Shown here piece by piece: positions 12,748-24,409 of a DNA stretch of 64,000 nucleotides. The first letter of the stretch is position 1; each line of letters opens with the position of its first letter. The position numbers and the translations under genes are program-made. Below the pieces are notes generated by a model. The model was given only the letters and a program-made list of their open reading frames with translations, ran no database searches and had not been told where the DNA came from. Origin of the DNA: Ariolimax columbianus (lineage: Eukaryota; Mollusca; Gastropoda; Stylommatophora; Arionidae); contig JAVGWX010000018.1 of assembly GCA_036924085.1 (NCBI GenBank), positions 19,188,464 through 19,252,463 on the forward strand, given 5' to 3'.

Positions 12748-12825
12748 CCCTCCCCACCACCACCACCATCACCACCACCACCATCACCACCACGACCACC
12801 ACCCCACAACCATCACCACCACCTT
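12748..12825. repeat. (CAC)n / (CCA)n microsatellite
   Basis: Imperfect CAC/CAT triplets. The flanks 12150-12745 and 12826-13130 hold no recognisable feature. Confidence 0.95.
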
Positions 12826-13130
12826 ACCTGTTACACGAGGACTTGAACTTATGTTTTTTGCCAATATTCACTCTACTCCTTAACATTAAATGCAAGTAGT
12901 TCTATAGCAGTCACTTTTAACCCACTTGAGTAGAAGTATTTTTGGCACAGGGTATTTTACATCTTTCCAGGTGTGGAGAACCAATAGGATGTGATAGAGA
13001 GCTATAGAAACACATCATGCGATACCATAATATGTTAAGAAATAAAAGAATAGATAACTTGTTTTTCCCCAGGTGTTCAGGAAAAAAAAGATATTCACTC
13101 AACCTTTTCGTCTAATGTCACTTACAGTAG

Positions 13131-13360
13131 AGGGGACAGCGTAGTGGTTAGTGGTTAAGTGACATGCTCACAACCTAAAAGCGCTGGGTTCACTCCCCAG
13201 TCACAGCACCGGCCGTTACTCTGGGGAAAGCAAACCCTTAGAAAATGTAGGCGGAAGCAGACCCTTACATTAAATGCATGACACAGTCGGATGCACTGGG
13301 CCGGCAGGTGCAAAATAAAAACAGAGTGCATAGAGAAATAAAGCAAATGCAATAAAAAAA
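13131..13360 (+). mobile_element. tRNA-derived SINE, family 1
   Basis: Head resembles a tRNA gene with pol III promoter boxes (box A about GTGGTTAAGTGACATGC, box B about GCTGGGTTCACTCCC), followed by a family-specific body (CACCGGCCGTTACTCTGGGG, GCAGACCCTTACAT, ATGCACTGGGCCGGCAGG) and an A-rich end. Copies at 24721-24970 and 48102-48350. Confidence 0.8.
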
Positions 13361-13749
13361 ATGTAAAGAAGAAACTAAAGACACAGGTAGTGAATGGGCT
13401 ATCTTAAAAACAACTTTGATGGCTGCTCTTCATAAGTACTTTGGAACAAAGAACGTATGACACTCAAAAGATCAGAAATGAACAACTTCGTGGAATGATG
13501 TGGTAAGGGAGTCTACATGGTCTAGAAAGGGTTGGCTGACATACAAGAAGAACAATAATTATGTCGCCTACCAGTCAGAAAGACAGAACACCAAGAGGAT
13601 AATATAAAACACAAGAGAAGAATCTTGGAAATATTATGGCAAGCAAAAGCAAAGCAAAGAACGCCGTCCATCGAAGATGATGATGGCATAATTAATTTTG
13701 CTTGCGCTATTTTTAGTAAGGATTAACTGCGCTACTTTGTATCCTCACT

Positions 13750-13925
13750 CTCTCGTCTCGTGCCGCCCTCCCCAGTGGCAAGTCAAGGACAAGATGACTA
13801 GGGAACGACTACGAGATGCAGGGAACTCCACATCAAGCACCCGTGAAAAAGACGGCGGAGTCCGAATTCGGACCCACACAACCTGATCACGAGGCTGACG
13901 GCTTAACCACTTCGCCACGCAAACA
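13750..13925 (-). mobile_element. tRNA-derived SINE, family 4
   Basis: Minus strand: GTGGCGAAGTGGTTAAGCCG (box A) and GTCCGAATTCGGAC near box B, then a Ser/Arg-like body. It is the source of the C-terminal part of the false 305-codon frame at 13745-14662. Confidence 0.7.
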
Positions 13926-13983
13926 CTATGGCAAGCAACTAACATCAAACTGCCAAAACTGCAATAGAGACATTGTGCCAAGA

Positions 13984-14640
13984 TGATATGATTCAGAGAC
14001 GAGTGCTTCAATGTTACTTCAGTTATCAATAACACACTATATCTAATGAACACAACAGAATAATTCAGAGACGAGTGCTTCAAACTTACTTCAGTCATCA
14101 ATAACACACTATATCTAATGAACACAACAGAATAATTCAGAGACGAGGGCTTCAAACTTACTTCAGTCATCAATAACACACTATATCTAATGAACACAAC
14201 AGAATAATTCAGAGACGAGTGCTTCAAACTTACTTCAGTCATCAATAACACACTATATCTAATGAACACAACAGAATAATTCAGAGACGAGTGCTTCAAA
14301 CTTACTTCAGTCATCAATAACACACTATATCTAATGAACACAACAGAATAATTCAGAGACGAGTGCTTCAAACTTACTTCAGTCATCAATAACACACTAT
14401 ATCTAATGAACACAACAGAATAATTCAGAGACGAGTGCTTCAAACTTACTTCAGTCATCAATAACACACTATATCTAATGAACACAACAGAATAATTCAG
14501 AGACGAGTGCTTCAAACTTACTTCAGTCATCAATAACACACTATATCTAATGAACACAACAGAATAATTCAGAGACGAGTGCTTCAAACTTACTTCAGTC
14601 ATCAATAACACACTATATCTAATGAACACAACAGAATAGA
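13984..14640. repeat. 72-bp tandem array
   Basis: Nine highly similar units (TTCAGAGACGAGTGCTTCAA ... CACAACAGAATAA). The 72-bp period keeps a minus-strand frame open as a 24-residue repeat, giving a 305-codon false ORF. Confidence 0.96.
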
Positions 14641-14839
14641 TTGCTGAAAGGAATACTTCCAAGAACTTTTTAACCTTACTGTCTTCACAGGGAATTCAAT
14701 GTTTCTACCATGTAATTCAGAGCATTAAGAACCTGAAATAGTGATTTTAGAAATAGAGAGTTATAAAGAACAGCTCTAATAATAAGTCACAATTCACCCA
14801 TAGTGAAAACAATGGTAATGTGACTAAAGAGACTCAATT

Positions 14840-15980
14840 CAAAAGGCATGAAAGATAGTCATGTACTAGATGACTGGCAAAAAGCTACAATCCTGTCAAT
14901 TTGGAAGAAAAAGAGCAACAAATGAAACTGTAACATGTACGTAGGTATATCACTATTAGTCATATTGCTAAAACGTAAGCAAAGATCCAAGAACAGAGAA
15001 TAAGACCTACTGTTGAACCTCGGCTTTCTAAAGCTTAATTTTGATTTTCCAGGGTTTGGGCTGCACCTTAAGGAAATTATGTGAAAGATTAAAAGATGTA
15101 ATAAAAATCTGTACATTGCTTTCAATGATAAAAAAAAAGCGCTCAATGGGGTAGATAGTATTTGACTTTGACAATACTGAAAGATTATGGTGTACAAGGC
15201 GAGCTACTTGATATTCTGAGAACATTGCATCATATGAGTATAAACATTAACGAACAACTGATGATGTCACAGATGCTTTGAAATCACTATCAGTGTGAGG
15301 CAGGAGTGTGCTTTCCCCAATGCTATTCAGCATCTACATGAACAAAGCCACAGCAGAGGCCAGTCAAATTGACACAGCAGAAGCAGAAATGAAATCAATA
15401 ACATGAATTGTTCTTACAGATGATCAGTGTCTGCTGTACAATGATGAAAATAAAATGGAAAATCACATCAACGAGATTGCGGCAACATGTGCCAAATACA
15501 ATTTGCAAATTAACGAGACTAAGATATTAACTATGAGCATCAGCAGAACACCTGGGTCACTCAACATAAGTGTCAATTAAAGTGCTTTTTAACAGGCCCA
15601 TGCATTCAGGTATTTGGGCAGTATTTTTTGCAGTCCATAGGCTCAACAGGAAAATCAAGACTAGGAGTCAGAAAGCATCTGCTGTGACTTATCAGATGTC
15701 ACCACTGCTTAGGCACCTGAGCATAAGTTTGGCAACAAAACAGCTGATAAGCAGTATATTTATGCTGACTCTGTGCTACCAGTGCCAAACATGGGCCCTG
15801 TCCAAGGCATGTGAGAGCAGAATTTCAAAGTGTGAAATGATATGTGTGAGGAATGTCCTCCGTGTTACTAGGAAAGTTAGAATGCAAAACAACAACATTC
15901 AAAGTATATTCTGCACTACATCTTGTTCAGAGCACATTTCCAGACAAAAGTACCCTAGTTTTTTTATTCATGAAAATGCA
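14840..15980 (+). mobile_element. RTE-like LINE fragment, heavily decayed
   Basis: Scattered RT motifs in changing frames: DDWQKATILSIWKKK, SVRQ-CAF/LSPMLFSIYMN-like box, INETKILTMSISRTPGS, then the open piece 15570-15986 with LCYQCQTWALSKACESRISK and EMICVRNVLRVTRK (CETW and MLRRILRI boxes). Confidence 0.7.
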
Positions 15981-16710
15981 TCATAATTAACTTCAACTGA
16001 TGACTTATTAAACTTATAGATCTGGCTACATGGCAAAAGAGTGCACTCGGGGCAAGTAGATATGTGACATTAGTGACTATCCAACAACTTGGGCTTAAAA
16101 TCAACAATACAGCGAACTTCACACAGGATAGAGGACTTAATCCCCCCACAATACTCAAAGGATCAGTAGAAAAAAAACAACTCACTCACTAAACTTTTAC
16201 AAAATTGCCACACAAAAAATGTATAAAGTACATCCAATATGTTTTAAATAAATCATTATTTCAATACTGTTAATATAATATAAAGCGTCTACCACTGCAA
16301 GATTTCATATCCATAAAACATCAATTGTTAAAGAATAACGTTTAAACACATCTTAAATAACAACTGACAAAAGCAAATACCAGTGCTACATAATTCAAAA
16401 TGTAAGATAACAAACTGTAAATTTTGGATGAAAAAGTTTGTAATACAAAACAAAGTGTTATAATTAACATTGTTATAGCGCAGATGTCAACTTGTACTAT
16501 GTAACACCTGTACACCAGACCAATATAAACTATACTAAATGGGGACAAATTGTAAACTACATGAAAAAGTTAATTACTTTTGGCCTGAGGTTTTTTTTTA
16601 ATTATGAGAGGCAGATTGATAGTGGGATCAAATCCCTATATGTTAGATAGCTCTCCAACACATGGGCGCACTACTCATCCCCTCATTGTGTGGGTCAAAT
16701 GCCTGCTTAA

Positions 16711-17415
16711 ATTTCAGAGCGGAGGCAGAGGCACTGAGAGCGGCAGTGGAAGAAATGGTGACAGGTAAAAGGAATGAAAGCCATTATAGTCCTGCTTACA
16801 GATGCTCTGGCCGTAGTCACAGCACTAAAAAGCCAGAAAAATACTGAACTTAATGATTTAAGAGCAGTACTCTGTCAACTATGCCAGCAGTCCTAACCAA
16901 AAAGGGTAGTGGTGCAGTGGGTTCCATCCAACTGCAACATCCAAGACAACGAGGAGGCAGACAGACTGGCAAAAGAAGGTGCAAAACTACCACAACCAGA
17001 TACTAGTATGACATACGAAGAGTCATAACGGCTTATTAGAGCTAGATACATGACCAAATGGGAAACCGAACATACTGGCTACACAAAAAACGATGCCTAT
17101 TACCAGTTGAACAGAAGAGAGCAGGTCATGGTCTTCAGACTTCGCACTGGCCACAATAGACTGAGGTACCACCTATTCAACAAATTGAAGATAGGTGGCA
17201 CTGACGAATGCCCGTGTGGTACCGGGAAAATGACCGCTGAGCATTTGCTGCAAAAATGCCCGACATACGAGGATCAGAGAGAGCAGATGTGGCCATCACC
17301 AGTGGCAACACTAGACAAGCTCTATGGCAGTGTCGACAGCCTCAGGATGACCGCTGCTTTTTTCGAAAAAATAATGGTTGCTGTCTGACTGCGTACGATG
17401 AAGAAGAAGAAGAAA
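16711..17415 (+). mobile_element. RNase H-bearing LINE 3' end
   Basis: Starts in the RNase H domain (FRAEAEALRAAVEEM), with stops at CQQS* and YEES*, then is open at 17050-17388 to the zinc motif ECPCGTGKMTAEHLLQKCP and a (GAA)n tail. Confidence 0.85.
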
Positions 17416-17489
17416 AATACCTGCTTAGCATTGAGTAGCCTTGAGAATTTTATCAAACGATCTGTAAACAATATCACATAAGCTCTGTT

Positions 17490-17640
17490 TCTGTTTCTAA
17501 GAATTGTCGTCACTGCACTCCGGTCTCTCTTAGTAAATGGTGCAGGGTATAGATGCTGATGGTTCCTGTAGCTCGCTGGTTGTAAACACTCCTACTCCAT
17601 CCTCTCATGTTCGCTACTTCGCTAAATTCTCATTTGATAT
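17490..17640 (+). repeat. dispersed repeat Q
   Basis: Second good copy of repeat Q, directly after a LINE 3' end. Confidence 0.55.
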
Positions 17641-17839
17641 CAAAATTTTGCAGTCTGTGGATTGCTGATTCATCTATTTTGGTATCCTCATTCAATAGAC
17701 AGTCGTTGATTGATTTCAATGTCATTTCTATCCATCATTAACGTGCCTATGCTGGTGGGAGCTTGTGAAGCCAAGATGTCAGCTCTTTCGTTGTCCTGAC
17801 CCCAGCATGACCAAGACAGTAGATCCATGTTAACCCCTG

Positions 17840-18400
17840 GAGGTTTGAGACTTCAAATACATAAGATATAACAAAAGCTCTAAAAACAATATAACAAAAC
17901 GGTTTACAAACAAAACAACAAAATCTCTACAAACAAAATAACCAAAAGGTTCACAAACAATATAACAAAAACGTTTATAAACAATATAACAAAAAGATTT
18001 CCAAACAAAACAACAAAAGCTCTACAAACAAAACAACAAAAGCTATACAAACAATATAACGAAAAGGTTTACAAACAAATCAACAAAATCTCTACAAACA
18101 ATTTAGCAAAATCTCCACAAACAATATCACAAAATCTCTACAAACAATGTAACAAAATCTCCACAAACAATATCACAAAATCTCTGCAAATCAATATAGC
18201 AAAAGCTCTACAAATAATACAACAGAAGCTCTACAAACAATAAAACAAAAGACCTACAAACAATATAACAAAATATATACAAACAATATAACATCAAATC
18301 TACAAACAATATAACAAATGATCTGCAAACAATTTAACAAAAGCTCTATACAAAATATTAACAGAAACTCTACAAACAATATAGAACTCTACAAATAATG
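17840..18400. repeat. about 24-bp diverged tandem array
   Basis: Roughly two dozen variants of ACAAACAATATAACAAAA(G/T)CTCT. Interval 18401-18540 shows nothing else. Confidence 0.9.
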
Positions 18401-18539
18401 CCCCATAGAAGATAGATACTGGAATAAAAGAAATAATAAATGGTAATCTAGATGATTAGAAAAATTTGAAATATAACATCAAATGTCAACAACAACAAAA
18501 ACGCATCAATTTGTTTTGTAAAACAAGTTCAGAAAGAAA

Positions 18540-18690
18540 CACTGCTGTCAGGGATGAAGTGTTAGAGACTTCATCATATTAGATCTCAGCTTTTTATGGA
18601 TATTGCAGCCAGTTCCCCTCCTCACTGCTTTTCTTTCCCTAGTACTGAGTCTGGTAACAATTTACACTTAGGTTGACTTGAGCGTATTGA
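18540..18690 (-). mobile_element. SINE family 3, 3' part
   Basis: Reverse complement of the core and 3' end (GTCAGGGATGAAGTGTTAGA, GTAACAATTTACACTTAGGT on the plus strand). Confidence 0.6.
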
Positions 18691-18884
18691 TAAAAGTAAT
18701 TGAGGTTGATATCTTCTCTTGAGATAACATATATGAGCATACAAACTTAAAAACATGTAATACCCAATTTAATAAAAATTGATGAAGCCACAAATTTTCT
18801 AAATGAAATTACCATGATCATTTTTGATCAATAGATTTATTTGTTCAAATGTTTTATAAGGTCTGGTTCTAAGTTCTTAATCAA

Positions 18885-19260
18885 CCTGTACTTCTACAGG
18901 GGCAGATGGCCCTGTGCAGGTCTCAGCTCTGGTTTGAGCTGGATATAGCCAGGAGAAGTGTTTCCTGCCTAGCGTGCTAGACTCGAGCAGCTTAATGTGC
19001 CGGGTTGCGTTGGGACAAGCGCTTACGGAGGTTGGTTAACCTAAGTGCAAGTCCATTTTAATAGGCTCAAACATTAGAGCAAAGTAGACCTGTAGCCTAT
19101 TAGGCAACCTCTATTCTGCTCTAAACAAACCACCTAACCATGGATGGCGATTTTCCATGTCACAGTTAGTCGCCTCTTACGACATGGTTTCTGTGAGGCA
19201 GTGGTGCTATTCTTGTCCTTGTCATACACAAAAACTTGGCAGACCACACGGGTCTGGAAG
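18885..19260 (+). repeat. dispersed repeat D
   Basis: About 370 bp matching 53370-53735 in reverse complement (TACTTCTACAGGGGCAGATG, GTGCTATTCTTGTCCTTGTC, AAACATTAGAGCAAAGTAGA). Non-coding; class unknown. Part is shared with SINE family 2. Confidence 0.8.
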
Positions 19261-19899
19261 TAATAAGAAAATGGCATCTATACTCCTGGGGCTTAAAGAA
19301 AAGTATTTTTGCATAAATTATAAAATAAAAACTGTGTATGCAAATATACCTGCAAAAAACGGTGTCCATTAATTTGTGGAAATCAAAAAATAAGAAAAGG
19401 GTTTGGTAAATGTACAAGATAACATTTTTGTAACAAACAAACAAAAAAATAACCCAACAACAGGAACATTAATAAATTGGACTAGGCCTTATTGCTAAGT
19501 GAGGTACTCTTTAGCAGCAGTTGTAAACATTGTCTCTGTTTCATCCTGTTGTTGAGCTGTGACAGAAAACAGTGTCGCCCAATCCTTGAGTTGTTTAAAA
19601 TAGGATATCTTCTCCTTCACTGAAAGGTGTGGCGATGTTAGGCTTGTGAGGAGCAGACTTTTTATGCTCGCTCTTATACTGGGAAATGGGATCTGTGGAA
19701 AAAGAACGGATCAAATCAAATGTTATTTTAGGCCCAAAGATGCAATGTTAGATGAGTTGATAGCAGCCAGTGACTCATAACTGGCTGCTTGCATCAAGGT
19801 CATTGAACCCCAGCTGACCAAGAGCCTATTCTACCTTCCGTGGCCCTGGAAACAGGCTGCATTTGTGTATTCTTGCTATGGATCATAGTGGGAAAGAAA

Positions 19900-20075
19900 A
19901 GCCAGTGCCCAATAAACCAGTACCCAAAAAGCCAGTACCCAAAAAGTCAGTACCCAAAAAGCCAGTACCCAAAAAACCAGTACCCAAAAAGCCAGTACCC
20001 AAACAAGCCAGTACCCAAAAAGCCAGTACCCAAAAAGCCAGTACCCATTAAGCCAGTACCCAAAAAAGCCAGTTA
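19900..20075. repeat. 15-bp tandem array
   Basis: About 11 units of AGCCAGTACCCAAAA; encodes a Pro-Val-Pro-Lys-Lys pattern in one frame, judged accidental. From 20076 to 20754 nothing else was recognised. Confidence 0.93.
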
Positions 20076-20754
20076 AAATCAGATGTGTCTAGCTGAAAGG
20101 CACAGATATCGCAGCTTTGCTATAAACTACAACACAACAACACAATGTCCTTTTGAGGGCGAGTGCCAAAAGAAGAGGAAAAATGTTATCTCGAAATTTA
20201 AAGTTGGTTGCATTGAATCTATAATGAAATGTCTCTTGTCCTCATGGTGTAATATGGCAGGCTCTTCCCACCATTCTCTAGATGCTATCTTTCTACTTAA
20301 ACTCATGTCTAACTCTGGCACATTTTCTTTCACTTTCCAGCTTGCTTTTCAGCAAAGCATCAAAGGCCTTTAATATGACAAAAGTATTTGTGATTTTATT
20401 AATTAAATTGCTTTACCAACCGGTTTCACACAGGATTTAGATTTTGGTTAATTTTCTTACAGATATTATTTCATATTATTTGAAAAAGCCAAACCAAAAA
20501 AATTCTCGAAATAAAAATGATGTGACAAATAAATTTGGCAACTACCTGTTTTCTGTGGGGTTTGAAACACAAATAATTATTCAGGACACAATTGTGTTCT
20601 CCGGCACATGAACAACTTGTAGATGAGATAGGCTAGGCTGCTAAGAGACATTGTGAGTCTTATGTTATGCATCATGCCCTATTTAGACCCATACAATTTG
20701 AAAAACTAGAACAATAGTGTGACCAATACGTCATCCTATTCGGTTGTTTCTGTT

Positions 20755-20950
20755 ATGAAGAAAAGTCAGTAAGTAGATCACAAGCTGATATAGGATAGCT
20801 GAAAATGTAGCTGGTAGTTTCTAAAGGTGTTATTAGGCGGTAGCAGCTTCTAGCTTTGTGATTCTTGTAGCTAGCAGGCGCTAGGTGTTGCATGCAGGTG
20901 CGCAGCACAGATACAAAATGGCGTCCATGCTCACAGATTGTACAATCAAA
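20755..20950 (+). repeat. dispersed repeat U
   Basis: CTGATATAGGATAGCTGAAA, TTTCTAAAGGTGTTATTAGG, GTTGCATGCAGGTGCGCAGC. Inverted relative at 60478-60685 and a short direct one at 59557-59650. Confidence 0.65.
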
Positions 20951-21167
20951 GAACACCACAATGTTTGGCATTTTTAGGGTGCATAAGGACTTTCTGCAAA
21001 AGATGTTCATAAGGAAATACTTCCTGTTTACAGTGAGAAATGTTTGTCACGCAAAACGGTGCATAACTGGGGCGAAACATTTTCACAAGGGCACTAAAAA
21101 ATTGCTGAAAAAGTCGCAAGCAAATGTTAGAACATTTCCTGCAGGTATGCCCAACTTTTACAGATAA

Positions 21168-21300
21168 AAGAGAGCAGTCTGGCCCAGGGGATTGAGCATC
21201 TTTGTGAAGCTGTGGGGGACTGCAAAGACCTTAAACATACAGTCTCCTACGTGAACCTCACCAGGCTAGAAACATACCATCAGAATGTTTAAAGCAGCTG
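21168..21300 (+). mobile_element. LINE C-terminal tail fragment
   Basis: Matches the end of the 38.7-40.9 kb LINE family in broken frames (GTVEDLKHTVSYVNLTRLET when pieced). Confidence 0.5.
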
Positions 21301-21399
21301 ATAAAGCCTGACCAGGTCATCCTGTTCAGAGTGCAATAGAAGCATCTGTGTGGTAGGCAGGAATGATGATGTCAGCTGACAGGTGAGTATCGATAGATA

Positions 21400-21830
21400 G
21401 TGTAGCAATTGCAATAGGGTGTTTGCATGGTTTAGCCTACAGCATAATCCTACCTTGGCAAGAGACATTTTACTAATGATGAAGAGGTTGAACATGTAGT
21501 GCAAATGTGACTGAGACAGCAGACCAAAGATTTCTATGCTGCAGGTTTTGGTGGCTGAGACAGCAGACCAAAGATTTCTATGCTGCAGGTTTTGGTGGCT
21601 GAGACAGCAGACCAAAGACTTCTATGCTGCAGGTTTTGGTGGCTGAGACAGCAGACCAAAGACTTCTATGCTGCAGGTTTTAGCAATAGGATAAGTGTAT
21701 CAATGTTTGTGGAAATTATATTGAGAAGTTAGGCACAATGGAAGTGCAATAATAAATGGTCCTTATCTCACTTAGTTCACCATAAAACGCCATTTGTGAC
21801 ATATTTACTGACTTGTAATCGTACATAATT
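21400..21830 (+). repeat. dispersed repeat V with 44-bp internal array
   Basis: TGTATCAATGTT, AATAATAAATGG and TTTGTGACATATTTACTGAC landmarks shared with 51640-51860 and 55370-55610. Here the segment CTGAGACAGCAGACCAAAG... is repeated four times with a 44-bp period (21511-21690). Confidence 0.75.
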
Positions 21831-22005
21831 ACCATTTATTATATTATATATTGAGCTTATTCTTCAATCCATAATATTGTTCCAGGGATCTACAAATCTG
21901 TGGATCTACACATCACTAAACGTTAAAGGTACTGACCAGACACCGGCACATATATTCAAAGCCAAGCATCAATTTAAGTAAAAGTATGCCCATATAGGAC
22001 ACTCT

Positions 22006-22100
22006 TGTCAGGGATGAAGTGTTAGAGACAACACTGTACTAGGCTTTTTATGAGGTAAGTGGCCAGTTTCTTTCCTTGTTACCTTTTATTTTCTAACATT
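22006..22100 (-). mobile_element. SINE family 3, 3' end
   Basis: Plus-strand view CTTGTCAGGGATGAAGTGTT ... TTTTTATGAGGTAAGTGGCC, as in the 54.4 kb copy reversed. Confidence 0.6.
22085..22090 (-). promoter_or_regulatory. candidate GEMIN5 polyadenylation signal
   Basis: AATAAA on the minus strand, about 83 bp after the tentative GEMIN5 stop. It lies inside a SINE-like fragment, so it may be fortuitous. Confidence 0.35.
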
Positions 22101-22172
22101 AAAAGGTTAGAAAAGTTTAAGGTGAGGGCTCGACTTCATTGCTGCGGGTCTCCCCATCAGGCTTAGTCTCTC

Positions 22173-22253
22173 TCAGTAGAATGGTATGCTGGCTGCAAAG
22201 AGCATCACACAAATCACAAAGTTCATAGCTTCAGCGATGAACCCAGGGATCAC
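22173..22253 (-). CDS. GEMIN5: tentative terminal exon of GEMIN5
   Basis: After the acceptor TTTTTTCAG the frame reads VIPGFIAEAMNFVICVMLFA then ASIPFY and a TGA at 22173-22175. It is phase-compatible with exon H. The hydrophobic helix could correspond to the last Gemin5 helix (PFPDVLECCLVLLLI in human), but the end is about 25 residues short. The segment 22112-22264, acceptor included, has a second diverged copy at 48453-48603 on the same strand, in which the TGA position is a sense codon. So this may be a truncated real exon or part of a dispersed repeat. The alternative is that the protein simply ends after exon H. Confidence 0.5.
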   Translation of the reverse strand: MIPGFIAEAMNFVICVMLFAASIPFY

Positions 22254-22513
22254 CTGAAAAAATGTCTATATGAAAAAAGCAATACCAATTATAGGGTATC
22301 ATTTAGTAGTGGAGGTGGGTTTTAGGCATTCTGACACTATCCTGTCTGCCTAGTTTATTGCTATATCAATGAGTTTTGAATGGGAAGAGTTTCTTAAGAC
22401 TTGCACAGTGTATTCCAGTGCTGAGAGGCACAGGGTGAGTGCTGATGTCCAGTCAATGGACAAAAGCACTCCATATAGACACATCAGCACTCATAGAGAC
22501 AAACTTAATGTAC

Positions 22514-22741
22514 CTTTGACATATCCGGCACCCTTTTCAGCTCTTGGGAGATAATCTGTTCCTCCTGTTTCAGTAAGGATAAACTGACGTAAGGTAGTGA
22601 GTACTTTACATCCACAGGGAGATCATCCCATTCTTCTGGAATGACACTACCATCAGGTGCTTGTCTGGAGACCTGAGAAGTCGACATGCTGATTCCTGAC
22701 CCTACATCAGTACATGTTTCTTTCCCATCAATCCACAGGAC
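22514..22741 (-). CDS. GEMIN5: GEMIN5 exon H (conserved C-terminal helix)
   Basis: Exon of 228 bp between TTGTTCACCAG and GTACAT, phase 0 at both ends. It contains PEEWDDLPVDVKYSLPYVSL then SLLKQEEQIISQELKRVPD, matching the Gemin5 motif [21 protein letters not shown] close to the C terminus. It is separated from exon G by a 10.6 kb intron filled with LINEs and SINEs. If the donor is not used, reading ends two codons later (...SKVH, stop at 22505-22507), giving an alternative C terminus. Frame and motif are secure; the start of the exon rests on one acceptor choice. Confidence 0.82.
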
Positions 22742-22935
22742 CTGGTGAACAAATGTGTATACCCGGTACTTTCAAAAGTGAATACATTGATTGCAAATAA
22801 TAATAGATAAAAGCAAGTCATTTGTTTAAATAGAAGCAAATCTTTCCTTCAAAGGTCCAAAGCATTGTTATTTTTACAGATTCAATGTCAGCTTTTCAAG
22901 TATTAGAAGTTGCTGGTCATTGAAGACCTGACCTT

Positions 22936-23535
22936 ATCCAAATATCTCTAGACATTAATCACATTATCCCTTCCAGTGCTGTCAAAATAGTTCTACAATG
23001 GATCCCTGGATATTCAAGCACATCTGGCAATGACAAGGCAGACTAGCAAAGGCGGGATCAAGACAAAAGAATAGCCACACACAGCAACAACTTTACAAAC
23101 AGCTCTTAAGAACAGCAAACACAGAAACTTGGCTGAACAGATAGGCCATGGAAAACATAGGGAGGCAGGTCTATGGACATATGGCAAGCCCCAGTTCAAA
23201 TGACAATGTAAATGAACTCACAAAGGAAGGATCCAAGCACCATTTTCCGACTGAGAACCCAACACATTCCACTAAACAAATACCTGAACAGAATCCAACC
23301 ACAACATACTCCTGAGTGTCACCCATATATGAAACCGTTGATCATCATCTCTTTGAGTGCTCAGCGCTCAACGATTTTAGGGAAATGCTCCTTCCTTCAT
23401 GGTCAGATAAATGGAACACTTTGTATGGCACTAGACAACAGCTGATAAACACGTGCAGATACCATTACATGACATTGGGCCGAAGGGCAAGAGCCTGGAT
23501 GCTGTTGGATCTGTAACAACAACAATAGATAGAAG
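22936..23535 (+). mobile_element. RNase H-bearing LINE 3' end, (CAA)n tail
   Basis: Distinct family. Broken frames give IVLQWIPGYSSTSGNDKAD (RNase H end), then FRLRTQHIPLNKYLNRIQPQ and SPIYETVDHHLFECSALNDF, open at 23316-23516, with a terminal (CAA)n. It lies in the GEMIN5 G-H intron, antisense. Confidence 0.7.
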
Positions 23536-23869
23536 CAAATAAACTAAAACAGCTTATAAAACAGCTAGAAAGTCTTCATCAGAGTCTGAAGAGTTTGAAA
23601 CATAAATAGTCATTCTACACAAAACCATGTTCTCCTGCGGTGTGAACAATATTTGAAGCATTCAGCCCTAAAGTGGATTAACTCCAGAATGCATGATGAG
23701 AAAACATAACGTTTTACTTAGTTTCTCCTTGGGGTCTGAAGTTGGAGCTAAGCATAATGATACTGTAACCTGCATATCATATGGTGGCTAAGGAGGGTTG
23801 GGTACGGTGCTAGCTACCCCATACTGCTGTTGCTCTTGTTGTAGCTAATGCCACTTGTACTTGAGTTAA

Positions 23870-24150
23870 ATACTCTTTTTTGGTGGTGGGTTACAATGGT
23901 TCTAACATTCCAAGTCATTCTTGGGAAGATGGATATGGATTCTATGGGCTGTAGTGCAATGTGAAGGCTCATCAGTAAACTCATCACTGCAAGGATAACA
24001 TTGTCAATAGCTAGACTGCTATTAAACAGCCCATTTTGAGGGAGAACTGCTTGGAGTGTGGGGCAGGGTTTTGATCAGTATTTTCCACTTGGTCCTGACT
24101 AACATAGTCTGATCAGTATGTTTTACCTGGCTAATTAGTCCATTCTCTCC
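23870..24150 (+). repeat. dispersed repeat R
   Basis: Shares CCTGACTAACATA.TCTGATCAGTAT with 25620-25940 and 52496-52995. Confidence 0.6.
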
Positions 24151-24409
24151 ATCCCATGCTGTAGAAACTATAAGCCACAAGAAAAGAAAAGACCTATACA
24201 GCCCATAAAGGTCGTTACAATGTGATGTTACTTATTACATCATTTTGGTCATGTGTTACCCCTTTGTTGCACTTAATCACAAAAACCAGACCACCTCTCA
24301 CCTACTCAATCCCTCTCCTTAACATGCCATCACAAATCTCTTAACCCACCCATTTAATTAATCAATTTAGCAAAATCTTCTTACAGATCATCATAAAGAG
24401 GTTATAATG

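Noticed and set aside
13745..14662. 305-codon minus-strand ORF with a 24-residue repeat.
   Set aside because: It is a 72-bp tandem array reading into a SINE; the regular period alone keeps the frame open.
19840..20076. Possible structural protein with Pro-Val-Pro-Lys-Lys repeats.
   Set aside because: It is a 15-bp array with frame shifts among units, and there is no supporting exon structure.
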